This document shows, piece by piece, positions 46,101-54,621 of a stretch of DNA of 64,000 nucleotides. The stretch comes from an uncultured Maribacter sp. (GTDB lineage Bacteria; Bacteroidota; Bacteroidia; Flavobacteriales; Flavobacteriaceae). Location of the stretch: positions 457,728-521,727 of the forward strand of contig NZ_CANMBB010000001.1 in NCBI RefSeq assembly GCF_947495965.1, in the 5' to 3' direction. The translations under genes were made by a program, and so were the position numbers. Position 1 is the stretch's first letter; every line of letters starts with the position of its first letter. Under the pieces are notes generated by a model. That model was not told where the DNA came from. It did not search any database and saw nothing but the letters and a program-made list of their open reading frames with translations.

Positions 46101-46154
46101 GGTGCTTATCCTAACCCAAGAACACTTTCTTTAGGTGTAAAAGTGGGATTCTAA
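43104..46154 (+). CDS. SusC-like TonB-dependent outer-membrane transporter
   Basis: The 1016-residue protein (Met3 at 43110 is an alternative start) has a signal ending SYAQQ, carboxypeptidase-like domain (VTGTVTDELGPVAGANIVIKG), VIVIGYGTAKKSDLTGAV, plug (RGVNSIDGDNSPLVVIDGIQGG, TAIYGVRGSNGVI) and barrel ending LGVKVGF. It is the tandem paralog of the SusC at 38100. It heads a four-gene operon: SusC, SusD, FG-GAP lipoprotein and TPR-HTH regulator. A strong hairpin and an 11-bp direct repeat lie in its upstream region, unlike the copy at 38100, so the two paralogs are likely regulated separately. Confidence 0.95.
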   Translation: MIMKKRFNDLLRNSFLSGLFLMFMGIQLSYAQQTVTGTVTDELGPVAGANIVIKGTTNGTQTDFDGNFTISASSSDVLVISYLGYATQNVTVGNKTTLNIKLEEDASQLEEVIVIGYGTAKKSDLTGAVSRVTTESFEAQPITRVEEALQGRASGVTVAKANGQPGANIKVRIRGVNSIDGDNSPLVVIDGIQGGDLTTLNPNDIASMDILKDASATAIYGVRGSNGVIIITTKRGSGKGKVNVDFFTTFSKTPKFISTLADNPDQFAIIENERRVATGGSPVFSDTEIDNLAANGGTNYQREILKTGVSKNLQISASGSEGNISYFLSGNYRDEEGIVINTGFQQLSARSNISAQVSDKLKVGLNIFASRGELKNDAQALGNGQGSFMYKALTWDPATPVFDADGNYNLRSIKGIASLNDNPVRTLNETDIRDVNERLTTALNVNYQITDNFSYTLVAGTQLRNLNRQRYAVEVGDDQLPHTSFFNNKTTSYQITNIFTWNKEFNDIHDIKLTGVQEYSNSKFIGNGYNANDLSLDNKTFYFAELAPNSGQTVNNSFAPRELSSFMLRAEYILADDLFLTATGRYDASSVFRETNRWGFFPSVALAYSLNDLIEDSESISSLKLRAGWGQVGNQNVSPFDTYTTPAFNSYAFDGSSAQSGTRLNRVGNPELTWETTSQVNVGIDLGFQGGRGNITLEGYKKVTEDILLPVALPDTFGGNNSQITVSRNVGEVENVGFDLTLGYDIIATDNLNWNSNFSLSYVKNEVTSLYDGLTEIPGRFTAPGGQGNILNGIQVGQPLGQFFGATFLGTWKSTDNIPTNSAGNAVAQPGDAKYLLDENNEIVFGAIGNGTPDLTWGFNNSLNYKAWDLNVFLQGVHGFDVYNVMQGGITGGAGDSRSFLASDHVNAWTPTNETDIPATAQLYGSSRYVEKGDFIRLSNLSIGYTLTDVAGLENTSLKIYASGQNLFLITDYSGFDPEATSRRTNNQGNQDAASGINIGAYPNPRTLSLGVKVGF

Positions 46155-46188
46155 TCTAATTTCAGAAACAAAAAATTATATATAAAAT

Positions 46189-47781
46189 ATGAAAACAATA
46201 AAATTTTATAAATCATTAAAAGCTAGACTTTTTCTGATTGCCATTATGGTATTCGGATTAACGTTCAATAGTTGCGAACAATTTGACCTAGAAGAAAATC
46301 CAACAGAATCATTACTAGCAGTGGTTCCTTATACTAATATTGATGAATTAGACTTAGCGGTTACAGGTATTTACGGGCAGTTAAATAAAGCCGCTTGGAT
46401 GACAACTTTTTATGTAAATGGTTGGTCTGGAGATGACATGACTACACATAGAGCTAGTAACAAAGCAGATTTTAGAGAATATGACCAAAGAAATGTAGTG
46501 CCATCAAATGGTAGAACTATTACTAATTGGAGAGGTGTATATTCTATGGTGTTAGCTGCAAATACCGTTTTAACAAACTTGGAAGGAGTAGCATTAGCAG
46601 AAAATACTATGCAAGACCAACTTACTGGTGAAACTCATTTTTTAAGAGGGTTAATGTTTTATCATTTAGCAAGAGTACATGGTAGAATTCCTTTACCACT
46701 TTCTATAGAAGTAGACACCGAAATTGGCTTAGCTACACAGGAAGAAGTTTATGCACAAATTGAAAGCGATATGTTAATGGCAGAATCATTACTACCAACC
46801 TCTTCTAATGTTGGCGCAACAAGACCAAACAAAGGTTCTGCTAGAGCTATTCTCGCTAGATTATATTTAGATTGGGCAGGATACCCTGTAAAAGACAACA
46901 GTAAATACGCGCAAGCAGCTTCTAGTGCGAAACAAGTTATGGACAATGCAGGATCTCATGGTTTTGGTTTGGTAGATGATATGGCTAGTTTATATACTGT
47001 TGCTGGAAGAGAAAACATAGAATCTTTATTTACAATTGCATATTGTGCTTCATGCGGACTACCTAACCGTAAACATGGAAAATTAGGATTACCTGGTGGA
47101 GCACCTACAAACGGATGGCAAGAAACATTTGCTGAAATTCGTTTTTATGAAGATTTCCCAGAAGGCCCTAGAAAAGATGCAACCTATCATGATGAAATGC
47201 CTTTAGATGCAGATGGAAATATGACATCAGATGTAGCAAACGCAGATTCTTTTTTACCATGGACAGAATTTAAAGATCAACAAAACCCAGTTTTTAGAAA
47301 AATTGTAGGACCTTTTGAAGAAGGTACATGGAATGGGTTCCAGAGTGACCGTAATGATTATTATATGCGTTATGCAGAATTATTATTAATTTATGCGGAG
47401 GCTTCAGGGGAAGCTGGCACAGCCGGAGCAGATGCGTGGGAAGCCCTAAATATGGTAAGAAGAAGAGCTGGTCTTACAGACGTTAGCGCAGCGGACGGAA
47501 CCATACAAGACCTAGCATACCAGGAACGTAAATGGGAACTTGCTGGAGAATATTTAAGATATAACGATTTAGTACGTAAAGAACAAGTGGAAGCTGCATT
47601 AGGTGGCACATCAAGAGACCCACAAACTACTATAGGAACTATGTTTGATAATGATGGAAACCCAACCCCTACTCCATTAACAGAACCTTCTAACCCTATT
47701 TTAGGGACATTAGATCAGAGTAATTATTTTGCACCTATCCCACAATCTGAAATAGATAGGTTACCAAATCTAGCAAACTAA
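46189..47781 (+). CDS. SusD-like glycan-binding lipoprotein
   Basis: The 530-residue lipoprotein (Cys29) follows its SusC by 34 bp. It shares with the SusD at 41174 GDDMTTHRASNKADFREYDQR, LTGETHFLRGLMFYHLARVHGRIPLPL, NKGSARAILARLYLDWAGYPVKDNSKYA, RYAELLLIYAEASGEAG, LNMVRRRAGL and YQERKWELAGEYLRYNDLVRKEQV. Insertions around residues 340-375 (HDEMPLDADGNMTSD) and near the C terminus (TIGTMFDNDGNPTPTP) are absent from the paralog and may alter the binding face. It sits on the outer surface as the lid of its transporter. Confidence 0.94.
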   Translation: MKTIKFYKSLKARLFLIAIMVFGLTFNSCEQFDLEENPTESLLAVVPYTNIDELDLAVTGIYGQLNKAAWMTTFYVNGWSGDDMTTHRASNKADFREYDQRNVVPSNGRTITNWRGVYSMVLAANTVLTNLEGVALAENTMQDQLTGETHFLRGLMFYHLARVHGRIPLPLSIEVDTEIGLATQEEVYAQIESDMLMAESLLPTSSNVGATRPNKGSARAILARLYLDWAGYPVKDNSKYAQAASSAKQVMDNAGSHGFGLVDDMASLYTVAGRENIESLFTIAYCASCGLPNRKHGKLGLPGGAPTNGWQETFAEIRFYEDFPEGPRKDATYHDEMPLDADGNMTSDVANADSFLPWTEFKDQQNPVFRKIVGPFEEGTWNGFQSDRNDYYMRYAELLLIYAEASGEAGTAGADAWEALNMVRRRAGLTDVSAADGTIQDLAYQERKWELAGEYLRYNDLVRKEQVEAALGGTSRDPQTTIGTMFDNDGNPTPTPLTEPSNPILGTLDQSNYFAPIPQSEIDRLPNLAN

Positions 47782-47817
47782 ATGTTGTATTAAGTTAGTT
47801 TTATATTTTTTAAAATT

Positions 47818-47863
47818 CACAGCGGTAAGGAAACACTATAACCTTATCGCTGTGTTATTTTTA
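47818..47863 (+). terminator. Hairpin plus T-rich tail after the third SusD
   Basis: CACAGCGGTAAGG and CCTTATCGCTGTG form a 13-bp stem (one G-U) with an 11-base loop, followed by TTATTTTTAT. It may be a partial terminator lowering expression of the two genes behind it. Confidence 0.8.
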
Positions 47864-47923
47864 TATACTTTAAAAAACAATTTTACCACTACATTCAACT
47901 ACAATATTTTTCTTTGTATTTTT

Positions 47924-47935
47924 AGTTTATAAACT
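47924..47935. repeat. Perfect palindrome AGTTTATAAACT next to the FG-GAP start
   Basis: Twelve bp, ending 8 bp before the ATG at 47944. It could be an operator or a small mRNA stem over the ribosome site; in AT-rich DNA chance is also possible. Confidence 0.25.
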
Positions 47936-47943
47936 CCACCTCA

Positions 47944-50900
47944 ATGAATTTTTACAATCTTCTTTCTAAACTTAGAATAACTTACTTCTTTATTGCTCTA
48001 TTAACTATTACTAGTAGTTCCTGCAAAAAAGATAAAAAAGTGGTTAAAAAAGAAACTGCTAAAAAAATTAAAGTATTTGAAACTGTGCCAAGTAATAAAT
48101 CTGGCATCACATTTACAAATACCTTAGAAGAAACCTTAGAATCTAACTATTACCAATATTTATACACCTACATTGGAGGAGGTGTAGCTGCAGGCGATAT
48201 TAATGATGATGGTTATGTAGATTTATATTTTACTTCCAATTCTTCAGAAGATAAATTATATCTTAATCAAGGAGGTTTATTTTTCAAAGATATTACAGAA
48301 GAAGCTGGCATTACATTTAATAACGGATTTAACACTGGTGTTACTATGGCCGATGTTAACCAAGATGGTTTTTTAGATATATATGTATCTAGAGGAGGTT
48401 GGAAAGATGATGAGAATAAATTTGCCAATCTACTTTATATAAATAATGGCGATTTAACTTTTACAGAAAGCGCAAAAAAGCATGGACTTGACGATGCAAA
48501 CCGAACCATACAAACCACCTTTTTTGATTTTGATAATGATAATGACTTAGATGCTTATGTTTCTAATAGTCCTGATATATCTGGTAAAGCACAAATAACC
48601 AATTTAGACAAAATTCATGCAGACCCAAAAACATTAAATCTAAAAGGAAGCGATAGGCTATATGAAAATGATGGCAGTGGTAATTTTAAAGACATCTCCA
48701 AAAAAGCTGGTTTATTAAATGATATTGGCTTTGGACTAAACCCAATTATTGGAGATTTAAATAATGATGGCTTTCAAGACATATACGTTTGTAATGATTT
48801 TAATTACCCTGACTTAGCATATATTAATAATGGAAATGGAACTTTTACAGAGTCTAGAGATAAATTATTAAAACACATGTCTTTTAATAGTATGGGTAGT
48901 GATTTAGTAGATATTAATAATGATGGTTTTTTAGATTTAATGACTTTAGACATGAACCCCGAAGACTATATAAGATCCAAAACAACTATGGGAATGACTT
49001 CTATTTCTAGTTTTGAAGATATGGTTAAAAAAGGGTACCATTACCAGTACATGCACAATATGTTACAATTAAATAATGGTAATGGAACTTTTAGTGAAAT
49101 TAGTAAAATGGCAGGTATTGCTAATACAGATTGGAGTTGGTCTTTACTTTCTGCAGATTTTGATTTAGATGGTTTTAATGATATTTATATTACAAATGGT
49201 GTTTATAGAGACGTTATAGATCGTGATAAAAACAATGAAATTCTAGAAATTTTAAGAGCAAATAAAAGAAAGCCAACAAAAGAAGATTTTTTAAAATTTG
49301 CCAAAATGTTGCCACAACAAAAGCTATCAAATTATATATTTAAAAACAACGGAGATAGAACTTTTACAGATGCTACGGAAGATTGGTCTAATACCAAACC
49401 TACATTTTCTAACGGAGCTACCTATGCCGACTTTGATAATGATGGCGATTTAGATATTGTTGTAAATAACATTAATGAAGAAGTTACTTTTTTAAGAAAT
49501 ACTACTATAGAACAAAAAAGAATCTATTTTTTAAAGATTGACTTGGCTGGTCCTGAAAAAAACTTTTTTGGGGTAGACACAAAAGTTAATTTATATTTTA
49601 AAGACGGTTCTATACAAACAAGACAGGTTACTAATTCTAGAGGGTTTCTTTCTTCTACCCCTACAACACTTCATTTTGGAATAAATAAAAATATGTCTGT
49701 TCAGAAACTTGAAGTTATTTGGCCCGATGGTAAAACTCAAATTTTAAATGATGTAAAAGCAAATCAATCCTTATTACTAAATTATGCTTTTGCTATAGAA
49801 AAAGAAGAAAAAGAGATACCTAAAAAAACCATTTTTAATGCTGTAGAAACAAATATAGAGCATAAGGATCCTTATTTTAATGATTATGATTTACAAGTAC
49901 TTTTACCACACAAACTTTCGCAAACTGGTCCTTCTGTTGCTAAAACAGATTTAAATAAAGATGGATATGACGATATTTTTATAGGCGGTGGAAAAGGACA
50001 ACCAGCACAACTTTTATTTGGAAGACCTAATTCTAAATTTACCAAAAAAAATATTCCTGATTTTGATAAAGATAAAGGTTACGAAGACCAAAGCGCCATA
50101 TTTTTTGATGCAGATAATGATGGTGATGAAGATTTATATGTGGTAAGCGGCAGTTATGAATTTTTTAGATCGCCTACCCTACTCCAAGATCGTTTATATA
50201 TAAATACTGGAGGTGGTAATTTTAAACGAGATTTAGGTTCACTACCTAAAATACAAAGTTCGGGATCTATTGTAACTGCGTCGGATTATGATAAAGATGG
50301 GGATATAGATTTATTTATTGGCGGTAGAGTTGTCCCTGGAGAATACCCATATGCCCCAAATAGCTATTTACTTATTAATGAAAATGGGGTATTTAAAAAC
50401 TACATTAAAGAAATTAGCCCAGAATTAGAAAAAATTGGCATGGTAACCAGCGCACAATGGGTAGATATAAATAACGACAATAAAATAGATTTAGTAGTTA
50501 CAGGAGAATGGATGGGAATAGAAATCTTCATTAACAAAAACAACAAACTTACAAAAACCAAAGACTATGCTACACTCCATAATAGCGTAGGATGGTGGAA
50601 CAAGATATTTGTAGAAGACATTGATAATGATGGAGACAAAGATATTATTGCAGGAAACTTAGGGCTTAATTATAAATTCCATGCATCTGCAGAAAAACCT
50701 TTTCATATATATACAACAGATTTTGATTTTAATGGTACAGAAGACATTGTATTGGCAAAAAACTATAATGGAAGAGAGGTTCCTATACGTGGTAAAGGCT
50801 GTATGACGCAACAATTGCCTCACCTCGCTAGGAAAATTCCATCCTATACGGATTTTGCAAACAAAGATGTAAAGGACATTGTTGGCAAACGCATAGAATC

Positions 50901-51285
50901 TGCCTTACACTACCAAGCAACAGAATTTAAATCTGGTATTTTTATTAATAATGGCAGTAATGGTTTTTCTTTTGAGCCTTTTGCTAATGTAGCACAACAA
51001 TCTCCTATAAACAGTATTATTTATCATGATTTTGATAAAGATGGTCTAAAAGATTTATTACTAGCAGGAAACAATTATATGTCCGAAGTAGAAACAACTA
51101 GATCAGATGCTGGTGTAGGCACTTATTTAAAAGGAGCTACAAACGGGAGTTTTAAATATATTAATAATACAGAATCTGGTTTTTATGCCAATAAAGATGT
51201 AAGGTCTGTTATTATGTTAAACAATGAAACCTTGATGATAATTAATAATAACGATTATCATGAAATGTATCGAATAAAAAAATAA
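47944..51285 (+). CDS. FG-GAP/VCBS repeat lipoprotein with UnbV_ASPIC domain
   Basis: The 1113-residue lipoprotein (Cys27) has the same order as the protein at 26674: FG-GAP repeats (AGDINDDGYVDLYFTSN, MADVNQDGFLDIYVSRGG, GDLNNDGFQDIYVCND) over about 70-510, UnbV_ASPIC at about 530-615 (TNSRGFLSSTPTTLHFGI, EVIWPDGKTQ) and further FG-GAP repeats (KTDLNKDGYDDIFIGGG, SDYDKDGDIDLFIGGR) to the C terminus. The shared YQYLYTYIGGGVA/FPYLYLGAGVS start and GREVPIRGKGCMTQQ/GTQLPLRGRECSSQQ segments show the two are paralogs. The role is unknown; recurrence behind SusC/D suggests a surface partner of the uptake complex. The TPR-HTH regulator starts 3 bp later. Confidence 0.88.
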   Translation: MNFYNLLSKLRITYFFIALLTITSSSCKKDKKVVKKETAKKIKVFETVPSNKSGITFTNTLEETLESNYYQYLYTYIGGGVAAGDINDDGYVDLYFTSNSSEDKLYLNQGGLFFKDITEEAGITFNNGFNTGVTMADVNQDGFLDIYVSRGGWKDDENKFANLLYINNGDLTFTESAKKHGLDDANRTIQTTFFDFDNDNDLDAYVSNSPDISGKAQITNLDKIHADPKTLNLKGSDRLYENDGSGNFKDISKKAGLLNDIGFGLNPIIGDLNNDGFQDIYVCNDFNYPDLAYINNGNGTFTESRDKLLKHMSFNSMGSDLVDINNDGFLDLMTLDMNPEDYIRSKTTMGMTSISSFEDMVKKGYHYQYMHNMLQLNNGNGTFSEISKMAGIANTDWSWSLLSADFDLDGFNDIYITNGVYRDVIDRDKNNEILEILRANKRKPTKEDFLKFAKMLPQQKLSNYIFKNNGDRTFTDATEDWSNTKPTFSNGATYADFDNDGDLDIVVNNINEEVTFLRNTTIEQKRIYFLKIDLAGPEKNFFGVDTKVNLYFKDGSIQTRQVTNSRGFLSSTPTTLHFGINKNMSVQKLEVIWPDGKTQILNDVKANQSLLLNYAFAIEKEEKEIPKKTIFNAVETNIEHKDPYFNDYDLQVLLPHKLSQTGPSVAKTDLNKDGYDDIFIGGGKGQPAQLLFGRPNSKFTKKNIPDFDKDKGYEDQSAIFFDADNDGDEDLYVVSGSYEFFRSPTLLQDRLYINTGGGNFKRDLGSLPKIQSSGSIVTASDYDKDGDIDLFIGGRVVPGEYPYAPNSYLLINENGVFKNYIKEISPELEKIGMVTSAQWVDINNDNKIDLVVTGEWMGIEIFINKNNKLTKTKDYATLHNSVGWWNKIFVEDIDNDGDKDIIAGNLGLNYKFHASAEKPFHIYTTDFDFNGTEDIVLAKNYNGREVPIRGKGCMTQQLPHLARKIPSYTDFANKDVKDIVGKRIESALHYQATEFKSGIFINNGSNGFSFEPFANVAQQSPINSIIYHDFDKDGLKDLLLAGNNYMSEVETTRSDAGVGTYLKGATNGSFKYINNTESGFYANKDVRSVIMLNNETLMIINNNDYHEMYRIKK

Positions 51286-51288
51286 GAT

Positions 51289-52911
51289 ATGTTTTCAAAA
51301 AAAATTGCTGCCAATTTACTACTCGTACTTCTATGTATAGCTACATTTTCGCAAAGCTATTCCCAAGAGGAAGACAGTACATTAAAAGCATTTAATAGAG
51401 CCATTGAAATTAGATACCATAATCCAGATAGCACACTATACTTATTAGAAAAAGTATATAAAGAATCCTTAATTAAAGGAGACACTTTAAGAGCGGTAAA
51501 CGCTCTTTTAGAAATGCCAAATATTGATGGTCAATTATTAGATTATTCTAAAACGTATGATGACCTATGGCAGGCTTTATTCCTTTCTGAAAATTTAAAC
51601 AATCCTAAATTAACAGCTACCATTTACGGTTATTTAGGTCGTGTACATAGTTATTTTAAGAGAAAAGAAAAGGCTTTTCAGTATTTAAACACGTCATTAA
51701 ACCTAAAAAAAGATTTAGTACAAAAAAAGGCAATAGACAAAAGTGAATTAACTTATAACTACTACACTATTGTTGCTACACATAGAGAAACTAACCAACA
51801 TGTTCTAGGAAGAAAATACTTAGACAGTTGCCTACTTTACGCAAACCCATTAAATTCTCCTATTGATATTACGTATTTAAAGTTTGAAGAAGCTTTTATT
51901 TTGTTAAAAGAAAACAAGCTTAATGAAGCATTGGCTTTGTTTAATGAAATTGAACCTTGGTTTATAAAAAATAGGCCTTCTTATTTGGTTTTAGTATACA
52001 CCTATTGGGGAGATACTTTTAAAGCAATGAATCTGGTTAAAAATTGCGAAAAAATGTATCACAAAGCTTTAGATATATCTAAAAGCTATAATAGTCATAA
52101 AGACTTTACTGTCCTTATTCATGAAAGGTTGTCGGATTTTTATTTAGAACATGGAAATTATAAAAAATCTTATGTTCATTTAAAAAATGCAAAGAATTTA
52201 GACGCCTTATTTTTTGATAGTAGAAGTGAAAAAAACAAATCCTTTTTAGGCATAAGAGATGAATACAGGATAGAAAAGGAAAGACAAGAGAAAGTAATTC
52301 AAAAACAACGCCTAGCACAACTAGAACAAGAGGACAAAATATCTTTATTACAAAGAATTATCTTATTAGGATCCTTAATTTTTGGTATTCTTATAGGTTT
52401 AATTTATGTAAAACAACTCAGAATTGAACACAAAGCAGAAAAATCATTAATTAGAAAAAACAAAAGGTTAGAAATACAAAAAGCTAAAGAATTACTAGAG
52501 TTAAAAAACAAAGAATTAGCAGCTTCTGCTCTTCAACTTGTTGAAAAAGATGAATTTTTAAGGCAATTAAAAAACAATCTAAAAGAGAGTAAAAATAATA
52601 CCAATACTACCGAAATAAATAAAGTTATTAAGTCTATTTCTATTAGTAATGACCAAAGTTGGGAAGAATTTAAACTAAGGTTTACGGCAGTAAATGAAAA
52701 ATTTTACAAAACACTAACTTCCCAATTTCCTAAACTAAGTCAAGGAGACCAAAAAATATGTGCTCTTATTAAACTAAATTTCTCCAGTAAGGATATGGCT
52801 CGCTTGTTAGGTATTTCTGTGGAATCTGTACATACTACAAGATATAGGTTACGCAAAAAAATGGGATTACCAAGAAGTACCAATTTAGAAAACTTTATTG
52901 CATCTATTTAA
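51289..52911 (+). CDS. Membrane TPR regulator with C-terminal LuxR-type HTH
   Basis: The 540-residue protein has a signal-like start (LLVLLCIATFSQSYSQ), a helical TPR-like region probably in the periplasm (about 25-340), a membrane helix (about 352-373: IILLGSLIFGILIGLIYV), a charged coiled coil (about 375-450) and a LuxR/GerE-type HTH at the C terminus (QGDQKICALIKLNFSSKDMARLLGISVESVHTTRYRLRKKMGL). It could sense a glycan or transport state outside and bind DNA from the membrane. A close paralog of the same layout is at 59807. It is the last gene of the third SusC operon, so autoregulation of that operon is likely (inference). Confidence 0.88.
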   Translation: MFSKKIAANLLLVLLCIATFSQSYSQEEDSTLKAFNRAIEIRYHNPDSTLYLLEKVYKESLIKGDTLRAVNALLEMPNIDGQLLDYSKTYDDLWQALFLSENLNNPKLTATIYGYLGRVHSYFKRKEKAFQYLNTSLNLKKDLVQKKAIDKSELTYNYYTIVATHRETNQHVLGRKYLDSCLLYANPLNSPIDITYLKFEEAFILLKENKLNEALALFNEIEPWFIKNRPSYLVLVYTYWGDTFKAMNLVKNCEKMYHKALDISKSYNSHKDFTVLIHERLSDFYLEHGNYKKSYVHLKNAKNLDALFFDSRSEKNKSFLGIRDEYRIEKERQEKVIQKQRLAQLEQEDKISLLQRIILLGSLIFGILIGLIYVKQLRIEHKAEKSLIRKNKRLEIQKAKELLELKNKELAASALQLVEKDEFLRQLKNNLKESKNNTNTTEINKVIKSISISNDQSWEEFKLRFTAVNEKFYKTLTSQFPKLSQGDQKICALIKLNFSSKDMARLLGISVESVHTTRYRLRKKMGLPRSTNLENFIASI

Positions 52912-52953
52912 TACCTTTCTTTAAACAAAAAGTTACCTAAATAAGTATAGAAT

Positions 52954-52991
52954 AAAAAAAGCCCTTAAATGACTCAACTCATTTAAGGGCT
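52954..52991 (-). terminator. Terminator for the minus-strand SusC/D operon
   Basis: AGCCCTTAAATGA and TCATTTAAGGGCT form a perfect 13-bp stem with a 6-base loop. The A-run at 52954-52960 is a T-run on the minus strand, so it ends the operon coming from 59.4 kb; it may also slow + strand transcripts. Confidence 0.9.
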
Positions 52992-53031
52992 CAACTTACT
53001 TAATTTAAAACTACTAACTCAACTACTTTTT

Positions 53032-54612
53032 TTATGGTCTAGTTGTAAGCTTTACAACCGAGATATTATCCATATATAATTTTACAGGTAAAGAATTACC
53101 ATTATTTATTCCACGAATCATATAGTTTACTTCACCAGATTCTGCAAACTGTACTATGGTAGAACTATATACCCATTCCCCTATTACAAAATCATCAGTA
53201 AGAGCTGGATTAGGTGCTATTCCCCAGTCCGTTCCTGGTGCCCAGTAAAATCTAAGATCAGGAGTTTCTCCTCCATTAATTTCTCCTAAATCTGTAACAT
53301 ATACCCATACACCCATTTCATATCTCTCTCCAGATTCTACAGGGAAAGTAAGGTCATTTCCTGCGGCATCTCTATGACCAATAATCATTCCTCCATTTGG
53401 TCTAAACTCTAAATAAGCACTACTACTACCATCTTGAGCTTGATCTCCAGAAATTGCAAAATCATATTCTCCCCATTGGCCTCCCCACCATAAATACGGC
53501 CAATTGGCAGCTGTTGAAGTTTCAAAACTATAATCTACAGAAGTATTCTTTAAAATATTTTCTCCTTGCGCAAATACTAATTCCGCATCTGTTAAAGCAT
53601 CTGCAGCAACACCATCTAAAGTAGTTAACGCCCCTGGTGTATAAGAGACTTTTATAATATCATCATTATAAATTGTTTCTCCATCCAATTCTAAAATAAC
53701 AATATTACCATCTACAGCATCTACAGAAACTTTAGAGATTGCAGGATTAAGAACAGCCCCTGCAGTAGTTTCTATTGTTACTGCAAAATCATTTTTATTT
53801 AAAGAACTTTCATCCATTTCTCTGCTGTATTCTATAGCTATGTTAACCTCTTTGTTTGTTACTTTATCTACCACTACTGGTTCTGTAGAAGGAATTACTT
53901 TAATAAACTTTTTAATGTTAACAGTATCTGCACCTCCTGGTCTTGCTCTTGAAGCAATAAATTGCAAATCCCAAGATCCAACTTTATTATATCTTACATC
54001 TGCTGCTCCACCTGGATTAGTTATCTGGTTAGGTTTCCCTCCATCTAAATTCCAAACAAAATTACTTGGCTCTCCTTGAGATTCATATGTTAGTTGGATG
54101 TATTTACTTGCCGTAAGTACATTTTCAGCATTATCAGACATATTTAACTCAGCCCCAACACTTCCATCATCATTTAAATAATGTGCTTTAAGAACAGATG
54201 AAATAGGTCCCAAAACTGTAACAACTATAGTAGTATCTAGCACTTTTCCTTCAATAGGAGTGGTACTATCTTCATTTGGATAAACATTTCCTTTAAACAC
54301 TTGATTAAGTGTTACATTATGCTCCCCAGGAATGCTAAAAAATCCTTTTATCACATCTTTACTACTAGTATTTCCTTTTTCACCAACTATAGTTGCCCCT
54401 TCAGGAAAAGTCCATGTTCTAGATTCTATTCCTCTAGAAATATCACCAAAATCTATATGACCACCAACATTAATAGTATTTTCAACACTGGCTTCAGAAG
54501 TAACAATAACTCTATGGTTAGCCTCTACTATTTCTATATCGTTTTCTTCATCACAGGCCATAAATGATATGGTTGCTATGAAAACTAACATTATTTTTTT
54601 TATGTTTTTCAT
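53032..54612 (-). CDS. Surface glycan-binding lipoprotein with PKD-like and CBM-like domains
   Basis: The 526-residue lipoprotein (Cys20) is the third gene of the minus operon, 9 bp after SusD. Domains in order: a PKD-like fold (about 30-135, with SRGIESRTWTFPEGA and SIPGEHNVTLNQVFKG), a second PKD-like fold (about 140-245, FVWNLDGGKPNQ, YNKVGSWDLQFIASR), a SwmB/Big-like domain (about 250-350, IEYSREMDESSLNKNDFAV) and a C-terminal jelly-roll like carbohydrate-binding modules of the CBM4/9/16 kind (about 355-526, WPYLWWGGQWGEYDF, YMDNISVVKL). Exposed Trp residues near 370-380 could stack on sugars. It matches the SusE/F-like or SGBP position of such operons. Confidence 0.85.
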   Translation of the reverse strand: MKNIKKIMLVFIATISFMACDEENDIEIVEANHRVIVTSEASVENTINVGGHIDFGDISRGIESRTWTFPEGATIVGEKGNTSSKDVIKGFFSIPGEHNVTLNQVFKGNVYPNEDSTTPIEGKVLDTTIVVTVLGPISSVLKAHYLNDDGSVGAELNMSDNAENVLTASKYIQLTYESQGEPSNFVWNLDGGKPNQITNPGGAADVRYNKVGSWDLQFIASRARPGGADTVNIKKFIKVIPSTEPVVVDKVTNKEVNIAIEYSREMDESSLNKNDFAVTIETTAGAVLNPAISKVSVDAVDGNIVILELDGETIYNDDIIKVSYTPGALTTLDGVAADALTDAELVFAQGENILKNTSVDYSFETSTAANWPYLWWGGQWGEYDFAISGDQAQDGSSSAYLEFRPNGGMIIGHRDAAGNDLTFPVESGERYEMGVWVYVTDLGEINGGETPDLRFYWAPGTDWGIAPNPALTDDFVIGEWVYSSTIVQFAESGEVNYMIRGINNGNSLPVKLYMDNISVVKLTTRP

Positions 54613-54621
54613 AATATTTAA

